Source: Streptomyces sp. RKAG293 (GTDB lineage Bacteria; Actinomycetota; Actinomycetes; Streptomycetales; Streptomycetaceae). Taken from it: 64,000 nt of DNA. Shown piece by piece: positions 54,103-63,800 of the stretch; position 1 is the stretch's first letter, and the number at the start of each line of letters is the position of its first letter. The notes under the pieces are model-generated. The model did not search any database and was not told the origin of the DNA. It saw only the letters and a program-made list of their open reading frames with translations. Where the stretch lies: the NCBI RefSeq assembly GCF_023701745.1, contig NZ_JAJOZB010000001.1, forward strand, positions 3,664,501 through 3,728,500. Reading direction: 5' to 3'. The translations under genes were made by a program, and so were the position numbers.

Positions 54103-54582
54103 TCAGGCGCGCTGGCGCCTGCGGACCGCGGAGATCGCGCGGTTCGACTCGCGGGTGTCCTGCTTCTCGCGCAGGGTCTGCCGCTTGTCGTACTCCTTCT
54201 TGCCCTTGGCCAGCGCGATCTCGACCTTCGCCCGGCCGTCCTTGAAGTACAGCTGGAGCGGGATGATCGTGTGCCCCGACTCCTGCGTCTTGTGGATCAG
54301 CTTCGCGATCTCGGTCTTGTGCAGCAGGAGTTTGCGCTTCCTGCGTGCCGCGTGGTTCGTCCAGGTTCCCTGCGTGTACTCGGGGATGTGGACGTTGTGC
54401 AGCCACGCCTCACCGCCGTCCAGCTGCGCGAAGCCGTCCACCAGCGAGGCACGGCCCATGCGCAGCGACTTGACCTCGGTGCCGGTCAGCACCAGGCCCG
54501 CCTCGAAGGTGTCCAGGATGAGGTAATCGTGGCGCGCCTTCTTGTTCTGCGCGATCAGCTTGTGACCAGTCTCTTTCGCCAT
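54103..54582 (-). CDS. smpB: tmRNA-binding protein SmpB
   Basis: A 159-residue RNA-binding protein of the trans-translation system. Conserved pieces are [26 protein letters not shown], the ANV-like loop [10 protein letters not shown], and the C-terminal basic tail [14 protein letters not shown] that reaches the ribosome A site. It lies 18 bases after the S41 protease gene and upstream of ssrA, in the usual actinobacterial order. Confidence 0.96.
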   Translation of the reverse strand: MAKETGHKLIAQNKKARHDYLILDTFEAGLVLTGTEVKSLRMGRASLVDGFAQLDGGEAWLHNVHIPEYTQGTWTNHAARRKRKLLLHKTEIAKLIHKTQESGHTIIPLQLYFKDGRAKVEIALAKGKKEYDKRQTLREKQDTRESNRAISAVRRRQRA

Positions 54583-54600
54583 AGCGCGGCCATTCTCGCA

Positions 54601-55785
54601 CTAGGAGGGGGGTCTGAGGCCACTCAATACTTCCCTGGCCTCCGCGACCGCCTTGTCGGAGGCTCCCGAGGGGGCCGATCCGCCGCTCACCGTGAGATCC
54701 GGCTCGATGCCCCGGCCGTCCACGTTCCGCCCGTCGGGCAGGCTGTAATGGCCGACGGTCAGCTCGGCGACCGACCCGTCCGGCAGTTCGCTGGGCATCT
54801 GCACCGCGCCCTTGCCGAAGGTCCGCGACCCCACCACGACCGCCCGGCCGCGGTCCTGCAGCGCGCCCGCGAGCAGCTCCGCGGCGCTCATGGTGCCCCC
54901 GTCGACCACGGCCACCAGCGGGGTGTCGGTGTCGCCGCCGTCGCTGGCGTAGAGGGCGCGCTGCCGGCCGTGCACGTCATAGGTGGCGACCAGGCCGCCG
55001 TCGAGGAAGACCGAGGAGACCGTGACGGCCTCGGTGACCAGACCCCCGGAATTGCCGCGCAGATCGAGCAGCACGCCCCGGCTCCCGGAGCGCACCGCGG
55101 CACGTACCGCGGCACGTACCTGGCCGCCGACGCCCTTGGTGAACGCCTCGATCTTGATGGAGGTGACGTCCCCGTCCAGTTTCCCGACGGTGACGGCCTC
55201 GGTGGCCAGCACCGCGCGACGCAGCGTGATGTCGCGGTTACCGCCGGCGTGGTCCAGGCCGAGCCGGACGACGGACCCCGCGGCGTTGTCGCCGCGCAGC
55301 TCCGCCACGACCTCGGTGACCGGCTTGCCGTCCGCCCGCACCCCGTCGATCGACTGGAGCCGGTCGCCGACCTGCACCCGCGCGAGCGCCGCGGGGCTGC
55401 CGTCCTGCACCCGGGCCACCTGGATCCAGCCACTGCCGGTGCGCCGCACCCAGAGCCCGACGCCCACGTACCGGCCGTTCAGGGCCTGTTGCAGGCCCGC
55501 GTACTCCTGGGCGGTGTAGAACGAGGACCAGCGGTCGCCACTGCGGCTGACCAGCTCTTCGGCGGCCTCCGGGCCGACCTTGCCCTCGTCGATCGCCTTG
55601 GCGATCGCGTCGGAGTCGGCGACGTTGCCCGCCGGGATCCTGCTCTGCGCGGCCGACGCGGACCGGGCCGGAACCACCAGGGTGCCGGCCGCCGCGCCGG
55701 TGGCCAGCACCGCCCCGAAAACGATCGTCAGGGCGACCCCGCGGCGTGAGCCGCGGGGCGTCCCGAACATCAACCGGCCGGACAT
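54601..55785 (-). CDS. S41 C-terminal processing protease
   Basis: A 394-residue secreted or membrane-anchored serine protease. One N-terminal hydrophobic segment (VALTIVFGAVLATGAAAGTLVV) is followed by a linker, a PDZ domain (about residues 105-185) and the S41 catalytic domain. The nucleophile serine is in GGTMSAAELLAGAL and the general-base lysine in SRTFGKGAVQ. It lies 67 bases after ftsX in the same direction, so it may act with the FtsEX/peptidoglycan hydrolase pathway. A DNA tandem duplication (near 55085-55115) encodes a repeated AAVR stretch. Confidence 0.9.
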   Translation of the reverse strand: MSGRLMFGTPRGSRRGVALTIVFGAVLATGAAAGTLVVPARSASAAQSRIPAGNVADSDAIAKAIDEGKVGPEAAEELVSRSGDRWSSFYTAQEYAGLQQALNGRYVGVGLWVRRTGSGWIQVARVQDGSPAALARVQVGDRLQSIDGVRADGKPVTEVVAELRGDNAAGSVVRLGLDHAGGNRDITLRRAVLATEAVTVGKLDGDVTSIKIEAFTKGVGGQVRAAVRAAVRSGSRGVLLDLRGNSGGLVTEAVTVSSVFLDGGLVATYDVHGRQRALYASDGGDTDTPLVAVVDGGTMSAAELLAGALQDRGRAVVVGSRTFGKGAVQMPSELPDGSVAELTVGHYSLPDGRNVDGRGIEPDLTVSGGSAPSGASDKAVAEAREVLSGLRPPS

Positions 55786-55852
55786 GGCGGGAAGTCTAGG
55801 CCAGAAACGGGCGCCATACGGAGAGTTGACCGCAGACCACCCGAAGCGGCAC

Positions 55853-56770
55853 TCAGACCTTGAGGTATTTACGCAGCGTGACGAGGGCGGCGAGGGCCGG
55901 CATCAGCATGCTGACCACGAGCACCAGCGGCAGCACCTTGATGACATCGCCCCAGCCGAGGAAGTTCACCAGCGGGATCTTGTCCTGCAGCTTCAGCCCG
56001 TGGTCGATCAGGAAGTACCGGCCGGTCATGAGCATGCCGCAGGCCACGCCGCCGCCGACCAGGCCGGCGAAGGCCGCCTCGGCGATGAACGGCATCTGGA
56101 TGTAGAAGCCGGACGCGCCCACCAAGCGCATGATCCCGGTCTCGCGCCGTCGGCTGAACGCCGAGACGCGCACGGTGTTGACGATCAGCAGCATCGCCAC
56201 GATCACCATGAAGACCATGGTCCCGAAGGCCACCGCCGTCATGCCGCCGAGCAGGTCGAAGAGGTTCTTCAGCAGCTTGCGCTGGTCCTGCACCTCCTGG
56301 ACGCCCGGCCGGCCGGCGAAGGCGCTGGAGACGACCTGCACCTTCGTCGGGTCCTTGAGCTTGACGCGGTACGACTCCTGCAACTGGTCAGGAGAGAGGG
56401 ACCCGGCGACCGGCGAGTCCTTGAACTGCTCCTGGTAGTGCTTGTACGCCTCCTGTGAGGACTCGTAGAAGACGGTCTCGACGACCGGGAGCTTCTCCAG
56501 GTCCGCCTTGATCGCCTTCTTCTGCTCGTCCGTCACGGCGCCCTTGGAGCACGAGGGGGTGCTCTTCACATCCGCCTTGTTGCACAGGAAGATGGACACC
56601 TGGACCTTGTCGTACCAGTACCCCTTCATGGCGTCGACCTGCTGGCTGGCGAGCCAGGATCCGCCGGCGAGGGCGAGCGAGAGCGCGACGGAGATGATCA
56701 CCGCGAAGGTCATGGTGAGATTGCGCCGGAGACCGACGCCGATCTCCGACAGGACGAACTGGGCGCGCAT
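55853..56770 (-). CDS. ftsX: Cell-division ABC permease FtsX
   Basis: A 305-residue membrane subunit with four helices and a large extracellular loop (about residues 45-165) that in relatives activates peptidoglycan hydrolases. N-terminal RRNLTMTFAVIISVALSLALAGGSW and the C-terminal FtsX domain match the family. The loop contains two cysteines (FLCNKADVKSTPSC) likely to form a disulfide. It follows ftsE by 54 bases. ATG start behind GAAAGGA. Confidence 0.95.
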   Translation of the reverse strand: MRAQFVLSEIGVGLRRNLTMTFAVIISVALSLALAGGSWLASQQVDAMKGYWYDKVQVSIFLCNKADVKSTPSCSKGAVTDEQKKAIKADLEKLPVVETVFYESSQEAYKHYQEQFKDSPVAGSLSPDQLQESYRVKLKDPTKVQVVSSAFAGRPGVQEVQDQRKLLKNLFDLLGGMTAVAFGTMVFMVIVAMLLIVNTVRVSAFSRRRETGIMRLVGASGFYIQMPFIAEAAFAGLVGGGVACGMLMTGRYFLIDHGLKLQDKIPLVNFLGWGDVIKVLPLVLVVSMLMPALAALVTLRKYLKV

Positions 56771-56824
56771 GATGTCCTTTCAGGGGGCTGGTGGCTATGA
56801 CTACGGAGCAGAACCCGGTTCGGT

Positions 56825-57514
56825 TCAGTGCTGGTAGCCGTAGACACCGCGCGACTGGTCGCGCACCAGTCGCCCCTTCTCGAGCTCGATGACGCGCTTG
56901 CGCATCTGGTCGACGATGTTCTGGTCGTGGGTGGCCATCACCACGGTGGTTCCGGTGCGGTTGATGCGGTCCAGGAGCCGCATGATGCCGACCGAGGTCT
57001 GCGGGTCGAGGTTTCCCGTCGGTTCGTCCGCGATCAGCAGCATCGGCCGGTTGACGAACGCGCGGGCGATGGCCACACGCTGCTGCTCACCACCCGACAG
57101 CTCACCCGGCATGCGGTCCTCCTTGCCGGCCAGGCCGACCAGGTCCAGCACTTCGGGAACGGTCTTGCGGATCGTCCCGCGCGGCTTGCCGATCACTTCC
57201 AGCGCGAACGCCACGTTCTCCGCGACGGTCTTGTTCGGAAGCAGCCGGAAGTCCTGGAAGACCGTGCCCAGCTGGCGCCGCATCTGCGGCACCTTCCAGT
57301 TGGAGAGCCTCGCCAGATCCTTGCCGAGGACGTGCACCATGCCGGTGTCGGTGCGCTCTTCGCGCAGGATCAACCGGAGGAAGGTCGACTTTCCGGACCC
57401 CGACGAACCGACGAGGAAGACGAACTCGCCCTTCTCGATCTCCAGCGAGACATCCCGGAGTGCAGGACGGTTCTGCTTGGGGTAGGTCTTGGTGACGCTG
57501 TCGAATCGGATCAC
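56825..57514 (-). CDS. ftsE: Cell-division ABC ATPase FtsE
   Basis: A 229-residue ATPase that powers FtsX. Walker [11 protein letters not shown]-loop FQDFRLLP, signature LSGGEQQRV, Walker [13 protein letters not shown] and the ATHD switch are all present. I chose a GTG start that yields the conserved [15 protein letters not shown]-terminus; 43 further in-frame residues upstream are Pro/Arg-rich and not conserved. First gene of the ftsE-ftsX-S41-smpB-ssrA block. Confidence 0.95.
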   Translation of the reverse strand: MIRFDSVTKTYPKQNRPALRDVSLEIEKGEFVFLVGSSGSGKSTFLRLILREERTDTGMVHVLGKDLARLSNWKVPQMRRQLGTVFQDFRLLPNKTVAENVAFALEVIGKPRGTIRKTVPEVLDLVGLAGKEDRMPGELSGGEQQRVAIARAFVNRPMLLIADEPTGNLDPQTSVGIMRLLDRINRTGTTVVMATHDQNIVDQMRKRVIELEKGRLVRDQSRGVYGYQH

Positions 57515-57787
57515 GTTCGCACCAGTGAGGTAGCCGGATATTGGGGGCGGACAACCGCAGGGGCGGCTCTCCTGGTGTGGGCGACCATACGCGAATGGCG
57601 TAGGGCCGCGCAGTCGGCGTCCTGGGTTCGTGTGTTTACGCACAGGGCACAGGGGGACAAACCAGGCATCGGGCCATGCACGTCACCCCGTGAAATCATG
57701 CGAGGCGCGCCGATTGCGCCCGAAGCTGGCACAGTGGAGGAACGGAACGGCCTACCGGCGCGTTCACCGGGCGGAGGAGGAGATGGC

Positions 57788-57976
57788 ATGACATCCGACC
57801 GACTGGTGTGCGCCAACTGCGCCGGCCCCGTCAGCGAGGGCCGCTGCGCGGTCTGCCGCGCCAACCGCGCCCGCCTCCAACAGGAAAACCCCTGGTCCGC
57901 CCTGACCCCGGCAGCCCTGATCGCCTTGCTGGTGGCCCTGCTGGCCGTCGTCCTGGTCGTCGAACACGCCACGTAG
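57788..57976 (+). CDS. Small zinc-ribbon membrane protein
   Basis: A 62-residue protein. Two Cys-x2-Cys pairs (CANC and CAVC, residues 8-21) form a likely zinc ribbon, and residues 38-58 form one hydrophobic helix. It has a strong ribosome binding site (GGAGGAGGAG) and its own T-tailed terminator, so it is well supported although small. Divergent from ftsE. Function unknown. Confidence 0.8.
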   Translation: MTSDRLVCANCAGPVSEGRCAVCRANRARLQQENPWSALTPAALIALLVALLAVVLVVEHAT

Positions 57977-58003
57977 CCGTTCGGGCACGTGTGCCGCGTA
58001 TAT

Positions 58004-58035
58004 AGGGGTCAGCGAACAAGCCGCTGACCCCTTTT
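58004..58035 (+). terminator. Intrinsic terminator with T-run
   Basis: An 11-bp perfect stem (58004-58014 with 58022-58032) followed by TTTT, 27 bases after the small zinc-ribbon gene. Confidence 0.9.
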
Positions 58036-58077
58036 CGTCTCCCAGAGTCACGATTTCCGCCGTACGACGCGGTGCAG

Positions 58078-58422
58078 CTACGCGGCCCTGGCGAGCGTGA
58101 ACCACCCGCCCTTGCCCTCCCCGGCCACGGGCCCCAGCGGTGCGCCGCCGACCGTCCCCCAGTCGTCGGCGAGCGCAGCGACGAGCAACAGCCCGCGCCC
58201 GCCCTCCTCCTCGCAGCCCGCCGGGACGACGACCGGCGGATCCGGCGTCCCGTCGTAGACGGTGATCCGGACGTACGCCGCCTCGACGGCGAGCCACAGC
58301 AACGACCCGGCGCCCTTGGCATGTTGATAGGCATTGGTGATCAGCGGCGGGCAGAACAGCGTGTACGAGTGCGGCGCCGCGCAGCCGTCGAGCGGCCAGG
58401 CGGAGGCGGTCTGAAGGCTCAT
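58078..58422 (-). CDS. Short GHKL-type ATP-binding protein
   Basis: A 114-residue protein with the remnant N-box PLITNAYQHAKG, the G1-like VYDGTPDPPVV segment and GRGLLLVAALADDWG, as in the anti-sigma-factor-like histidine-kinase ATPases of Streptomyces. It is shorter than usual members (about 140 residues). The start ATG was chosen because upstream in-frame residues are Arg-rich and unlike the family. Such genes commonly stand divergent to Scr1-type HTH plus DUF397 pairs, as here. The partner and target are unknown. Confidence 0.75.
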   Translation of the reverse strand: MSLQTASAWPLDGCAAPHSYTLFCPPLITNAYQHAKGAGSLLWLAVEAAYVRITVYDGTPDPPVVVPAGCEEEGGRGLLLVAALADDWGTVGGAPLGPVAGEGKGGWFTLARAA

Positions 58423-58566
58423 GGAACGTCTCGTCTTCCGTGCGGGGACGGGATGGGCGAACAGCGTTGCCCGGCGGTGGCATTGCCCCTGGCGAAGCTC
58501 GGGGTGCGCTTCCGCTGCGCGGGCAGGGCGTGGGGACACTGGGACAGCGGCAACCGTCACTCACTG

Positions 58567-58613
58567 CTGTGAGGTACACCACAGAGCGTAGAGGTAAAGG
58601 GTGATACGTATCA
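58567..58613. promoter_or_regulatory. Two inverted repeats between the ATPase and HTH genes
   Basis: CTGTG and CACAG flank eight bases at 58567-58584, and TGATACGTATCA at 58602-58613 is a perfect 12-bp palindrome. They lie in an AT-richer block between divergent genes and are candidate operators for the adjacent XRE regulator. Confidence 0.55.
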
Positions 58614-58698
58614 ACTGTTTCCGCATATCTGCACGGACCGCCTTGGACCATCTCAAGCCGAAGCGGCACACTCTGAAGCGACACGAGGGAAGGACCGC

Positions 58699-59550
58699 AT
58701 GCCGCCGAGGATCAACCCCACAGCACGGCAGGTGCGCCTCGGAACGGAGCTGCGCAAGCTGCGTGAAGCGGCCGGCGTCACCGCTCGCGATACCGCCGCC
58801 CGCCTCAGCGCCAGCCACACCCAGGTCAGCCACATCGAGTCGGGTCGCTTCGGGATCAGCGAAGAACGGCTCCGCACGCTGGCCGCCTTCTACGTCTGCG
58901 ATGACGCCGACCTCGTCGATGCCCTCGTCGCCATGGCGAGCGAACGGGGCAAGGGCTGGTGGGAGGAGTACCGGGGAGCCCTCGTCCCTCAGGCGCTCGA
59001 CCTCGCGGAGCTGGAACACCACGCCACGTACCTGCGCACGCTCCAAGTGCTGCACATCCCCGGCATTCTCCAGACGGAGGACCGGGTGCGCGCCGCCTTC
59101 GCCTACGTCAACCCCGACCTGCCCGCGAACGAGCTCGAAGCCGAAGTGACCCATCGCATGCGGCGGCGCGAGGTGATCGAGCGCGAGGGGGCTCCGGCAT
59201 TTGAAGCCGTAGTCCACGAGGCGGCTTTGCGCATCAAGGTGGGCGGCGTGAAGTCGTCCCGAGCCCAGCTCGAACACATCCTGGCCCTGTCCGAACGGGA
59301 CAACGTGACCGTACGCGTCATCCCCTTCGACGTGGACGACTTCGCGGGCGCGGGATTCTCCATGCTCTACGCGGGCGGTGCGGTCTCCCCACTCGACACC
59401 GTCCAACTGGACACGGCGCACGGCAGTATTTTCCTCGACGCGGAGGCCCAACTGAGGAAGTACCGCGGCCTCTTCGACCGCATCGAAGCCTCGTCGCTCA
59501 CGGCTGACGCGTCACGCGATTTCATCCACCGCATCGCGCGGGACATGTGA
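58699..59550 (+). CDS. XRE-family regulator with DUF5753 (Scr1-type)
   Basis: A 283-residue regulator. The N-terminal helix-turn-helix (LGTELRKLREAAGVTARDTAARLSASHTQVSHIESG) is followed by a DUF5753 effector domain (WEEYRGALVPQALDLAELE, VLHIPGILQTEDRVRAAFAY, EAVVHEAALRIKVGG). This architecture is very common in Streptomyces and is usually followed by a DUF397 protein. In the characterised Scr1/Scr2 pair of S. coelicolor the two behave as a regulator with an antagonistic partner and affect secondary metabolism. The downstream DUF397 gene overlaps or abuts its stop codon. Confidence 0.92.
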   Translation: MPPRINPTARQVRLGTELRKLREAAGVTARDTAARLSASHTQVSHIESGRFGISEERLRTLAAFYVCDDADLVDALVAMASERGKGWWEEYRGALVPQALDLAELEHHATYLRTLQVLHIPGILQTEDRVRAAFAYVNPDLPANELEAEVTHRMRRREVIEREGAPAFEAVVHEAALRIKVGGVKSSRAQLEHILALSERDNVTVRVIPFDVDDFAGAGFSMLYAGGAVSPLDTVQLDTAHGSIFLDAEAQLRKYRGLFDRIEASSLTADASRDFIHRIARDM

Positions 59551-59561
59551 AAGGCAAAGCA

Positions 59562-59759
59562 GTGCCCTCATCGATCGACTGGCAGAAGTCCTCTTTCTCC
59601 GGAGGCGCCCAGGGAAACGACTGCGTCGAAATCGGCATATCCCCCGCCGGTCTGCACCTCCGCGAGAGCGACAGTCCGGACGCGGTGCTCACAACCACTC
59701 CGGTGGCCCTAGGAGCCTTCCTGCACCACATCAAGGTAAGCGCGCGCACCACCACATAG
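59562..59759 (+). CDS. DUF397 protein
   Basis: A 65-residue DUF397 protein (SSIDWQKSSFSGGAQGNDCVEIGISPAGLHLRES, then FLHHIKV). The start is a GTG with AAAGG seven bases upstream; a GTG five codons earlier overlaps the HTH stop by GTGA and is equally possible. It is translated with the XRE gene and probably binds that regulator or the divergent ATPase. Confidence 0.88.
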   Translation: MPSSIDWQKSSFSGGAQGNDCVEIGISPAGLHLRESDSPDAVLTTTPVALGAFLHHIKVSARTTT

Positions 59760-59827
59760 GCACCCGGCATTCGCCGGTCCGCGCACGCGATGTGGTGAAC
59801 GCCCGGCAGACGCGACGGGGCGTCACG

Positions 59828-60556
59828 TCAGCCGGCCGCGACCGCCATCTTGCCGACCTGTGCCGAGACGACCTCCGTCGGCATCGCCTGGTACGGATCC
59901 TCCGGCAGATCTACCGTCTTGAAGTAGGCGAGAACCCCGTTCGCGCGGATCACCCAGAAGTCGACGGGCAGTTTGCCACCGCCTGCGGCCGGAGTGAGCC
60001 ACACCCCCAGCGGGTCCTGTCCACCGAAGGCGGTGGTATCCGTCTTCACCGCGAAGTGCGTCGCGCCGCCGGGACCCGACGCCACGAACCCGTCCCCGCA
60101 CGCACCGACCGCGGTCCTGATCGTCTCCATGACCCGCTCCGCGTCCCCAGGCCCATACGACGCCAACCGCAGCCGCACCGGCGCCTTGGGATTGACCGAT
60201 TCCACCACTTCCCGGTCCACGAACGCCCGCGGCGCAACCGCGCTCGACATACTCAGCAGATCCGCCAGCGGCTGGCACGCCGGCTTGTCCGCCTTCGCGT
60301 GACCGGAGCTCGCCTTCGGCGTGCTCACCTTGTCCCCGGCATTCACGTCCAGATCCTTGACCGTGAGAACGGCCGCCGCGAGCTGGGCGGTGGTGAGCAC
60401 CTTCACGGGACTGGCAGTGGCCGTCGGCGTGGGCACGGAACTCCCAAGCCCCGGCCCCGAGGCATCTCCGGATCCCCCGCAGCCCGCAACCGCCAGTATT
60501 GCCGCCATTGCGAATGCCCCGCTTGTGCGGCTACGCCCTGGCCATTCTCGTTCCAT
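59828..60556 (-). CDS. Lipoprotein of unknown function, last gene of the Rhs locus
   Basis: A 242-residue lipoprotein. The signal peptide and lipobox (AVAGC, cysteine near residue 26) are followed by a Thr/Pro/Ser linker and a soluble domain of about 180 residues that I cannot assign; LPVDFWVIRANGVLAYFKTV suggests a sensor-like beta fold. It lies 23 bases after the immunity gene in the same direction and is probably co-transcribed with it. It might serve as a second immunity factor on the cell surface or be an unrelated passenger. Confidence 0.75.
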   Translation of the reverse strand: MEREWPGRSRTSGAFAMAAILAVAGCGGSGDASGPGLGSSVPTPTATASPVKVLTTAQLAAAVLTVKDLDVNAGDKVSTPKASSGHAKADKPACQPLADLLSMSSAVAPRAFVDREVVESVNPKAPVRLRLASYGPGDAERVMETIRTAVGACGDGFVASGPGGATHFAVKTDTTAFGGQDPLGVWLTPAAGGGKLPVDFWVIRANGVLAYFKTVDLPEDPYQAMPTEVVSAQVGKMAVAAG

Positions 60557-60579
60557 AAAGATTCCGAATCCCACAATCG

Positions 60580-60858
60580 TCAATCGATGAGCAACTCGTC
60601 AAGTCTTTCCGCGGAACCTGGCGTCCCTAGCATGTCAGCAGCGGCCACGATTCGCGCATAGTACTCCCTGGCTATAGGAAGTTCATCCTCATAGATCCAC
60701 GAGCACAGCATGTCGAAAGCTTCGACCTCTTCGCCCGCCCCGAGCAGGACATCGATGCTCGCAAGCACCTTTGGGGACGTTATAGGAGATTCCCGCAAGA
60801 GCTGGACCACCAGCGAACGTCGAGCATAGAAGTCGTCCAGTCGGCCCACGAGCGGCAC
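60580..60858 (-). CDS. MafI-like immunity protein
   Basis: A 92-residue soluble acidic protein with helices throughout. The motif FDMLCSWIYEDELPIAREYYARIV resembles the core of MafI-family immunity proteins that neutralise MafB/EndoU toxins. GTG start with GAGG four bases upstream. It begins six bases after the stop codon of the Rhs toxin gene, so the toxin and its immunity are made together. The DNA is visibly less GC-rich than the Rhs body. Family assignment is from memory of the motif. Confidence 0.78.
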   Translation of the reverse strand: MPLVGRLDDFYARRSLVVQLLRESPITSPKVLASIDVLLGAGEEVEAFDMLCSWIYEDELPIAREYYARIVAAADMLGTPGSAERLDELLID

Positions 60859-60864
60859 CTCACC

Positions 60865-63800
60865 TCAATAGAGCGGGAAAGCTGTATGAACGATATCGTT
60901 GAGCGGCTCGTAGCGCACGAGGATCTTCACGCCGTTCACAACCCCCGTGACATCCTGAATCGCGGGCTCTCCCTTCCTGGTCCGCAAGGTTCTCTCAGCA
61001 AATTTCGCAGATCCCTTTGACCATACTCGCGTACTGTTCGGACTCGTCGCCACGTCGGCTACCGCATCGAGTATGTCGTCGTGAGTCCAATTCTCAGGGA
61101 ATACAGTCTTTCCAGGGGCGCCCGGATGCGCGTGCCCTTCCAGAATATGATCCGACCTCTCGTCGCCGATCAATTCCCGCCCGGGCCCGCAATTGTGCAC
61201 CAGGACCGGAGCGATCCCCACCAGCACAAAATACGTATGAAGGTCCGTGACCGTGAGGTCGTAAGTAATACCCGTCGAGTGGTAGTTACGGACCCCCAGC
61301 ACCGTGAGCGTCCTGCCGTCCGGCTGCCGCAGCTCGGTGCCCGGGGTCAGGTCCTTCGCGTCCGTCCACCTGTGGTGGGTGGCGTCCCAGAAGGGGTGGT
61401 GCCAGGTGGTGGTGATGTTGGACGGCGGCCCTGTGGGGGCCGCCGCGATCGTCACGTCGGTGAACTCTGTGTCGTCCGTGGTGACGATCTGCTTCTGGAC
61501 CGGTTCCGACGCGGTCGTGCCGGTCTGCGGGTCGGTGGCCTTGACCGTGTCGCCCGGCTGAACCTCGGCGATGGGCTTGGTGCTGCCGTCCGCCAGGAGA
61601 ACGCCGGTACCGGCGGTGAAACTGTGGACGGAGCAGGCTTCCGCTACCGCATCGACCGCCTCGCGCGCTTCCGACTGGGCGTGCGTCGCCTTCACGATGT
61701 CTTCTGCCGCGCGGGCCGCTTCCTCGGCGTCCTTGATGGCTGTCTCGGCGCGTTTCAGGGAGCGCCAGACCTTGAAGGCCTTGAAGGCGACCTTGACCGC
61801 CTTGAAGAGCTTGCCCCAGGGGACGGCGTTGAGGGCCGTGTTGATGCAGCCCATGACGTCGCCCTCGGTGAAGCAGGACTTGGCGTCGTTGAAGCCGATG
61901 AGGTCGCCGACCAGGTTGATGATCTGGCTGGTCAGGCCCTGCTTCGACTTGCGGGCGGCGGTGGCTGCCGCCTGGGCGGTGGCGGCGGCGCGCTCGGCGG
62001 CGGCGGATTCGGACTGGGAGCGGGCCGCGTCGGCGGCGCTGGCCTTGTTGCTGCCGACCGGATTGCCGTCGGGGCGGCTGCACTTGCCGTTGTGGCAGGA
62101 GCCGGCGTCCGGGTTGCCCGGATCGATCGGGCCGCTCTGGTTGATGCGGCCCGATCCGTCGGCGTACGGGACACCCACTCCGCACAGGTCCGCCGGGCAC
62201 AGGCCCGAGGGATCGGAAGAGGTGACCGGGCTGTTGCCGGCGTAGGCGTAGGCGTTCCACGAGTCGGGGGCGCCGGGGACCAGGACCGGGTCGGGGGTGA
62301 GGAAGCGGCCGACGGAGGAGTCGTACTCGCGGGCGCCGAGGTTGGTCAGGCCGGTGGCATCATCCTGTTCGCCGCCTACGTAACCGCGGGTCCCCTGCCA
62401 GGTCGCGGCGGTGGTGCGGGACTCCCCGAAGGGCTTGTACTGGCGGCGGGTGGCCTGTTGGGTGCCCGCGTCGATCTGGAGCTGGGCGGTGCCCTGCCGG
62501 TCGGAGATGGAGTAGGCGACGCGTTCGCCGGCGGAGTCGGCGGTGTGGACGGCGACGGTCTGGCCACCGAGGGAGATGTAGCGGGAGCCGTCCGACTTGG
62601 CGGCGCCGTTCTTGAGGGTGATCTCCTGGTCGCCGGTGAAGAGGACGGTCGAGTCGGCGTCGCGGCGGATGAGCAGCGAGCCGCCGGCGTCGTAGAGGTA
62701 CTTGGTGGAACCGGCGGTGCCGGTCCTGGCCAGGTCCGCCAGCTTGCCCTCGTCGTTGAACGTGAAGGTGTCGGTGCCGGCGCGGGAGGTGCGGGTGGCG
62801 ATGTTTCCGGCGCTGTCGTACGTGTAGTCGGTGCTGGTGTTGCCGGCCGGACCGCCCGGACCCGCCGTGCTGACATTGGACAGGGCGTGCGCCGGCCCCT
62901 TGCCCGCCGCGGCCTCGGTGTAGGTGGAGACGGAGTCCTTGGTCGCGTCGCCCGTCAGGTCGTGGTCGGTCTGGGACCGCCGGTTGCCGGTGGCGTCGTA
63001 GGTCCAGGACTGCCAGTACGCCGGGGCGGCCAGGGGGCTGCCGACCGTGGTCGCGGCACCCGCCGCCGGCGCTGCCGCGCAGGCGTCGGTGGCGGTCCAG
63101 GCGGAGGAGAGGCGCTGGGCCCAGTCATAGGTGAAGCACTGGGTGTCGGTGGTGCCGTCGCCGAGGCCGTCGCGGATCCTGGTGACGTTGCCGGACGGCT
63201 GGTAGTCGTAGGTCGTCTGGTCGGCGACCTTCGCGCCCGCGGCCGTCACCACGAACGAGTCCTTCACCCGGTGCGTCTGCTGGTCGTAGGTGAAGGTCTG
63301 CTGGGTGAAGTTGCCACTGGCGCCCAGGGTGTACTGATACGGCTCGTCGAACTCCGTCCAGCTCAGCGAGGCGGCCAGGGTGGTGCTGCCGGCGCTCTTC
63401 TGGCGGCCGAACTCGTCATAGCCGTAGGTCACGGTCTCCTGCGGCAGCAGGCTCGTGGAAGGGTTCGCGTCGGTGTAGGAGAGCAGCGTGCCGGTCGGGT
63501 TGTACTGGTTCTGTGTGACATACGAGCCGGCGAGGGCGCCTTCCTCGGGGGGCACGATCAGCGCGCTCGCGGTGGGCCAGCCGTGCGAGTCGTAGCCGAC
63601 GACCTTGCTGGTGTAGGCGGCGCCGTCGGCGTAGCGGGTCGAGGAGGTCGGCAGCCCCTTCTTGAGGGAGTCGTACGCCCAGGAGGCCAGTTGGTTGCCG
63701 CTCGAGGGGGCAGCACCGCCGGTCGTGTCGTACGAAGCGGTCTTGCGGCCCAGCTCGTCGTACGTGTAGCTGACGCTCTTGCCCCGCGCGTCGGTCGCGG

